Shown piece after piece: positions 57,991-64,000 of a stretch of 64,000 nucleotides of DNA; position 1 is the first letter of the stretch, and each line of letters begins with the position of its first letter. A program made the translations under genes and the position numbers. The DNA comes from Henckelia pumila (Eukaryota > Streptophyta > Magnoliopsida > Lamiales > Gesneriaceae), in the NCBI RefSeq assembly GCF_033568475.1, contig NW_027331833.1:6324001-6388000 (forward strand), given 5' to 3'. The notes beneath the pieces are model-generated. The model was not told the origin of the DNA. It ran no database searches and saw only the letters and a program-made list of their open reading frames with translations.

Positions 57991-58259
57991 TGTTGTGAAA
58001 AAGTAAAAATTTACGGTAAAAAGTAAATACTCTAAAACTCAAAATATATCAAACTCTACACTTTATAATCTCTCAACTCAATTGTATTTTTCATCACAAA
58101 TGAAGACCTATTTATAGATCCACATTTGAGATTAGTCCAAAAATTAATACATCATCATCTACATCATCACACACTAATTTTCCACATTTTACAACTCAAT
58201 ATTCAACATTCAACATTCAATATTCAATATTCAACATAATAATAATATATTTTTCAACA
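57991..58259 (-). repeat. Ty1/copia 3' LTR
   Basis: 269 bp, TGTTGAAAAATATATT to TTTCACAACA on the minus strand. TG...CA ends, and a polypurine tract lies exactly at its start. Short AT-rich LTR with CAACATTCAATATTCAA repeats. Confidence 0.85.
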
Positions 58260-58271
58260 CTCCCCCTTGTG
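58260..58271 (-). promoter_or_regulatory. Polypurine tract of the copia element
   Basis: CACAAGGGGGAG on the minus strand abuts the LTR start TGTTG. A second purine run (ATGAGGGGGAGTT) lies at 58397-58409. Confidence 0.8.
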
Positions 58272-58424
58272 ATGATGATCGTGATATGATGAATGTCTTC
58301 ATTACGTGTTTTATACTGCCTCGTTAAAAACCTTATTAGGAAAAACCCAGTGGGATAAAAACCATAGTAAGGAAAAAAGAGTGCAGCCACGTAAACTCCC
58401 CCTCATGTTAACATGAGTAATTCT

Positions 58425-59890
58425 TCACATATTCCGTAGATTGCGCATCCCAATATTATATATATGTTTTCTGAATATTGACGTAGAAAGTGCCTTTGTG
58501 AAGAGATCTGATGAGTTCTCACTTGATTGAATGTAACAGATATCAATATCTTTATTCTTCTCAAGCTCTTGAGTGTAGGCAAAGAATTTTGGGGGGATAT
58601 GTTTGGTTCTGTCACTTTTGATGTATCCTTCTTTCATTTGAGCAATACATGCAGCATTATCTTCATACAGCGTCACAGGCTTCTTGTTTACTGATAATCC
58701 ACAAGAAATTTGGATATGTTGTGTCATTGATTTTAGCCAAACACATTCACGGCTTGCTTCATGTAGCGCAATAATCTCAGCGTGATTTGATGAAGTTGTT
58801 ACGAGTGTTTGTTTCTGTGAACGCCAAGAAATTGCGGTGCCTCCACGAGTAAATACATATCCGGTTTGGGAACGTGCCTTATGTGGATCAGATAAATATC
58901 CAGCATCAGCATAACCAATGATACTTTGATTGGTGTCTTTTGAGTACAAAAGTCTCAAATCTGTCGTTCCTCGTAGATAATGGAATATATGTTTAATTCC
59001 GTTCCAGTGCCTCTTTGTTGGATATGAACTGAATCTTTCCAATAAATTTACAGCAAAATATATATCAAGTCTAGTGCAATTTGCAAGATACATAAGGGCA
59101 CCAATGGTACTTCTGGACCAAGAATAACTTCATCATCTTCACATGAACGGAATGAATCCTTTTCTATGTTTAATGATCTTACAACCATTGGAGTACTTAA
59201 TGGATTTGATTTATCCATATTAAAACGTTTAAGGATCTTTTCTGTATAATTTGCCTGGTGAACAAAAATTCCACATTCTTTTTGTTCGATTTGCAAACCC
59301 AGAGAATACTTGGTTTTTCCAAGATCCTTCATTTCGAATTCTTCCTTCAAGTACATCATAACTTCTTGAATTTCTTTATTCGTTCCAATGATGTTTAAAT
59401 CATCAACATATACATCAATAATTACACATCCGGATGTTGTTTTCTTGATGAAAACACAAGGGCATATTGGATCATTTACATATCCCTTTTTCATCAAGTG
59501 CTCGCTTAGCCGATTATACCACATTCGGTCGGATTGCTTTAACCCATATAATGACCTTTGCAATTTTACAGAATAAAATTCTCTGGGTTTTGAACTTTGT
59601 GCTTCAGACATCTTAAATCCTTCAGGAATTTTCATGTATATATCACTATCAAGTGATCCGTATAAGTAAGCTGTAACAACATCCATAAGACACATTTCCA
59701 AATTTTCAGACACTGCCAAACTAATCAAATATCGAAATGTAATTGCATCCATAACAGGAGAATACGTTTCTTCATAATCAATTTCAGGCCTTTGAGAAAA
59801 ACCTTGTGCAACAAGTCTAACTTTATATCTGACTATTTCATTTTTCTCATTTCGCTTTCGAATAAAAAACCATTTGTATCCAACAGGTTT
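58425..59890 (-). pseudogene. Copia reverse transcriptase and RNase H
   Basis: Follows a stop (TAA at about 59897) where GV(K)PVGYKWFF should be read through. RT blocks: MDVVTAYLYGSLDSDIYMKI, SLYGLKQSDRMWYNRLSEHL, YVDDLNIIGT with the YVDD active site, LGLQIEQKECGIFVHQANYT. A frameshift near 59070 separates it from NCTRLDIYFAVNLLERF and the RNase H part (IIGYADAGYLSDPHKARSQT, NHAEIIALHEASRECVWLKS, TLYEDNAACIAQMKEG). It copies element RNA into DNA in intact relatives. The order IN before RT confirms copia. Confidence 0.9.
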
Positions 59891-59896
59891 TACACC

Positions 59897-61578
59897 TTAA
59901 GGTGTGAGGACTATAGGTCCAAAAAAATTACGTTTATTCAGCGAATCCAATTCAACCTGGATGACATCTTTCCATTTGGCCCAATCATGACGAGTTTTAC
60001 ATTCACCAAAAGATTTTGGTTCATGATCCTCATTTTCATTTATAATGTCACAAGACACATTATAAGAAAATATCTCATCAATATCTTCTATGTCTTTTCG
60101 GTTCCATATTTTTCCAATATTAATATAATTGATAGAGATTTCACGATTTTCGTCAGTTTGTGGTTCTGACAGAATATTTTCATCATCAGGTGTTTTTTCT
60201 GGAACACCACTTTCTATTTTATGATCATTGTGCTTCTCTATGTCTTTTATTTTTCGAGGATTTTTATCCTTGGAACCGACTAGCCTTCCACGCTTCAAGC
60301 GTTTTATGACATCATGAGTGTCTTCAATTTTTTTCTTTGGAATTTCAATTCGAGCAGAGGCATTTACAACATGTATATATGATTTTGTTACCCATTTTGT
60401 GTCTGCAAATGCATCTGGCATTTGATTTGCAATTCTTTGCAAGTGCACAATTTGCTGTACATCTTTCTCACATTGTTTGGTCCTTGTATCCAAATGTAAC
60501 AATGATGGTACATACCATGTGATTTCTTTTTCGATGTGTTTCTTTTCTCCCCCTAACATTGGACAAATTTCTTCATTAAAATGACAATCAGCAAAGTGTG
60601 CTATAAACACATCGCCTGTCTGAGGCTCAAGATATCGAATGATTGATGGACTATCATAACCGATATAAATTAAATACCGATTTTTCTTTGATGACCCATT
60701 TTTTATCGTTGAGGTGGTGCAATAGGCACATACACCATACATCCAAAAATTCTCAGATGAGAAATATTTGGTTCTTTACCAAATGCAAGCTGTAATGGGG
60801 AGAATTTATGATATGCACTTGGTCTGATGCGAATTAATGCCGCATCATGTAAAATTGCATGTCCCCATATAGAAATAGGGAGTTTTGTTCTCATAATCAT
60901 TGGTCTAGCAATCAGTTGTAGACGTGTAATCAATGATTCAGCTAATCCATTCTGTGTATGAACATGAGCAACAGGATGTTCAACAGTAATTCCCATTGAC
61001 ATACAATAGTCATTGAAAGTTTGGGAAGTAAATTCTCCAGCATTATCAAGTTTTATTTTCTTGATTGTATAATCGGGAAATTGATTCCGCAATTTTATTA
61101 TTTGAGCCATTAATCTTGCAAATGCCACATTCCGAGTTGACAATAAGCATACATGTGACCATCTGCTGGAGGCATCGATTAATACCATAAAATATTGAAA
61201 TGGTCCACATGGTGGATAAATTGGCCCACAAATATCACCCTGAATACGTTCAAAAAATATGGGTGATTCTGTTTGGATTTTAGCTGGCGATGGTCTTATA
61301 ATAAGTTTTCCAAGAGAACATGCTTTACATTGAAACTTATTATTCTGAAAGATCTTTTGGTCTTTCAATGGATGACCATGCGTATTTTCAATAATTCTTC
61401 GCATCATTATTGAACTAGGATGTCCCAATCGATCATGCCAATTGGTTAATATTGAAGAACTATTAACCACCATATTTGATTCGATTGGCCTTATATGTGT
61501 ATAATGCAATCCAGCAGGGAGCATTGATAATTTTTCAACCACATATTTCTTTCCTGATTTATATATGGTAAGACACAT
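59897..61578 (-). pseudogene. Copia integrase
   Basis: GAG-pre-integrase zinc region (LTNWHDRLGHPSSIMMRRII, CKACSLGK) followed by the catalytic core with GDICGPIYPP, KLDNAGEFTSQ and HTQNGLAESL, giving the D, D, E triad in order. Then the C-terminal part (HLRIFGCMVYVPIAPP). A frameshift at about 60720 separates the core from YIGYDSPSIIRYLEPQTGDV and the charged linker before RT. Inserts element DNA into chromosomes in intact copies. Confidence 0.9.
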
Positions 61579-61609
61579 ATATTTCTGATTTCCATCAGTT
61601 ATCGTCTCA

Positions 61610-63222
61610 GTATCATACCTATGAGAATATTGAAAGAGTGGGTGCCCGGTGAGCCAACTTGTGGCTAAGGGCTTTTATGACTCTATGTATAAACAATCTT
61701 TTGTTTTATATAATTTACACTTTTATAATGACATTTACTTTATCTTTTATCATATTATTATGTTGTGACATACTATAAGATGTTTAGATGAAGACCTTGA
61801 ATCTGTAAGATGTGGTAGCACATGGGGATGGCTATCATGAAACACATCTTAAAGTCACTGTATATTCTAAACAGTTCCTAGTCAATTGAGCCATCCGTTA
61901 ATAAGGATAAGGATCGCTCGAGATTGAGACTAGCGTTTGCGATGCCGAGTACCACGTTTCATTGGTATGAAACATAGAGATGTTCAAAGCATGCAAATGG
62001 ATATTCATATGATGAATGATTGAACTACCCTATCCGGACTTTCCAAGTGGTTATCACTTATCGAGTGGATAAAGTCCGCGGTTTTGGTTGTACACCATTA
62101 GTCCTTACTACTTGAAACATCATTGAGACTCTATATGCTAGTACTTTACTTTGACTCGTTTACCGACTCTATTGGGGTCATCAGATGTCGGGATTGGGTA
62201 CAGTTACGACACATATAGGAGTCGATGCTTTGTTGTCAAGGATTCACCACATACTTGCGAGTGTGGATATCCTATGCAATCTGAGGAGATATTAGTGTGA
62301 CGAATCTCTGGCCAGAGTACATGATGTATTTTAGGTTACTTGGTTTCCTAGTAGCACATGCGATGTCACTATTTGATCTTCAATATGTATTGTATAGTTA
62401 TCGAATCTCGAACGACTCTCGATTTACCAATAGTTGTTGATTCGATCGGGATATATGGATGAAGGGACCGTACTGTACGCTAACCAAAATCTATTGGTTC
62501 TTTCAGGCACTATCAGTGATACCTAGGGAATCATGGGGCGATGTTGCTAGGAGCTCTTACCATGATTCGATGGGCAAGTCGGAAATTGTTGTTCCGAGTC
62601 ACAAGGAGTTGTGAGCCCACGGCTAGTTGTATCCCTGAATCATTGAGGGTCACACAAGTAATGGATTTCTAATCCCCGTTGAGATAATTAAATTTAAAGA
62701 GTTAAATTTAGTGAATAAAGAAGTGGGACTTCTTATTTAAAAGTAGAGGGAGTAAGATTTCCTAAAATGACATAGTGATGGACATTTTTGGAAACCACTG
62801 AATTCGGATTCAGAAAATTTATCTTGACTTTAAAAGATGCAGAAATGGTTTCTGTGCACATTGGTGGAATTGGTTTATCTGTTCGAAAATTCCAGCCTGT
62901 GAATTTTGAATTTGCAGTCTGGTTTAACAGATCAAATCTGTTATTTCTCTTCGTAGAAACTTCTGATAGACTTTCTAGTGCAGTCTATCAGAGGGATTAA
63001 ATTTCTGTTCGTGGACCTGATTGAAGAATTGTTCGTTCATCAGTTCCTGGGTATACAACAAGAGCAGTTTAATCTTTTGGTGTCCATAATCTCGCTTCGA
63101 GATTTTAAGGTAAAATTTATATTGTTTAAATTTTATATATTATCAATTTTAATCGTAGAAATTTGATACTCATTTGAAATCGTTCCATATAAAATTTAAA
63201 ACTTCCGCTGCATCGGGTATCA
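61610..63222. mobile_element. 1.6-kb insertion in the copia element with target duplication
   Basis: The copia reading frame stops at ..KSDT and resumes at DTETITDGN. GTATCA stands at both borders (61610-61615 and 63217-63222), giving a 5-6 bp duplication. The inserted 61616-63216 has no ORF of note. It starts near GAGTGGGTGCCCGGTGAGCC and ends near AACTTCCGCTGCATCGG, which recalls a solo LTR of another copia family; TG...CA ends are not exact. Being inside the copia, it is the younger insertion. Confidence 0.7.
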
Positions 63223-63540
63223 CTTTCTTTTTCGATCCGGAGAACGACAGTGTTCCAACAAATATATGTCATTAAAACTAAACAAATTTCTTTTTGATCC
63301 CGGTGAATATAAAACATCATTTATCAAAAAATTTGTACCATTAGGTAACAAAAAATGTGTTTTTTCACAACCTTCAATCAAGTCTACAGGACCTAATATT
63401 GTATTCACTATTGTTTTTGTTGGTTTTAATTCTAAGAAATATCTTTTATCTCAGAGAATGGTGTACGTTGTACCACTATCGGGTATGCAAACTTTCATGG
63501 GTTTATCTTCGCTCATAGCATTTTCCAAACTTCAAAAAAT
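63223..63540 (-). pseudogene. Copia protease region
   Basis: Reads VCIPDSGTTYTIL, with the aspartic protease active-site DSGTT at about 63466-63480, then a stop, then YFLELKPTKT, ILGPVDLIEGCEKTHFLLPN, GTNFLINDVLYSPGSKRNLF. Lies between gag and integrase as expected in copia. Confidence 0.8.
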
Positions 63541-64000
63541 ACAATAAAAAAAATCAAGGATAATATATATATATATGCGCAAAATATAGAATGTTTAATA
63601 AGAATGCATGAAAAATATAGCATGTTACATTTCAGTCCCACCAATATATTAATCAATGTTCTCGAAATCATTTGAAAAAATCGACAGCATTGAAATAAGT
63701 TGAACAACTTAAATGGTTACTGTTTTCAACAAAATTGGTCTATTTTTATTTTCCCTTTATCGATACTTTAAATATCTACATAAGTGCTCAAGGGTACGTG
63801 ACTAATGTCTTGGAGTGCCACATTTATAACAAGCACTCTCATATCTTTTTGAGTGATTTTTATTTTCACTCATATTTTCATGCTGCCTTTTTGGGTGGTT
63901 CGTGACGTTTTTTTGAGATTAGTTATTGAAGTAACTATCTCGATTATTTTCATATTCACGGCTGTGACCACGACCGCGATCATTTCTACGTCCACGTTCA
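63541..64000 (-). pseudogene. Copia gag, C-terminal part, running off the window
   Basis: Minus-strand reading from the window edge: GRRNDRGRGHSREYENNR, then a zinc-knuckle remnant ACYKCGTPRH, stop, SRT, in which the normal GHWSRTC has lost the Trp and a Cys. The rest of gag and the 5' LTR lie beyond 64000. Confidence 0.7.

Overview
This window is nuclear DNA from a flowering plant, almost certainly a eudicot. Genes have many introns, intergenic DNA is AT-rich, and much of the window is layered transposable elements. A repeated MITE with GTGAGACGGTCTCA ends and an Au-like SINE hint at an asterid (perhaps Lamiales); that placement is a tentative inference.

Three host genes could be rebuilt exon by exon, all on the minus strand. 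(1) 675-7436 is a 23-exon, 1063-residue trithorax-type histone H3K4 methyltransferase of the ATX3/4/5 group. (2) 30355-33311 is a 4-exon, 276-residue CCT-motif protein, a putative nuclear regulator. (3) 53577-56402 is a 6-exon, 304-residue NudC/BOBBER1-type co-chaperone with a CS domain. In all three, exon phases join without a break and the totals match the family lengths. The first two each contain one GC-AG intron.

Region by region: 8.4-12.5 kb is AT-rich intergenic DNA with three MITEs. 12.5-28.9 kb is a nest of retroelements: LINE fragments (RNase H, reverse transcriptase, endonuclease, ORF1); a pol-less Ty3/gypsy element with tandemly shared LTRs; a 5'-truncated Athila-like element with an intact 375-codon extra ORF; a solo gypsy LTR inside a LINE, itself carrying an hAT-type MITE with an exact 8-bp target duplication; and a minus-strand gypsy LTR. 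28.9-30.3 kb holds more MITEs. After the CCT gene come a foldback element, a very recent 495-bp tandem duplication with a 25-bp perfect hairpin, and a SINE-type insertion with an 18-bp target duplication.

36.9-49.0 kb is one 12-kb Mutator-like element with diverged terminal inverted repeats of about 128 bp. It carries a broken MuDR-type transposase (+), a GRF-like zinc-finger ORF (-), a 2.5-kb tandem array of 273-bp units and a broken DUF1985/Ulp1-type cysteine protease gene (-). This matches the architecture of Kaonashi-type (ULP-carrying) MULEs and is the most interesting object here. 49-53.5 kb holds MITE-derived tandem repeats and a probable solo LTR. Beyond the NudC gene, a LINE tail lies 188 bp upstream of its ATG, followed by a Ty1/copia element (-) that runs off the window and is itself interrupted by a 1.6-kb insertion.

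I saw no rRNA or tRNA gene, CRISPR array or prokaryotic feature. I saw no convincing wholly new system; the novelty lies in cargo and repeat architecture.
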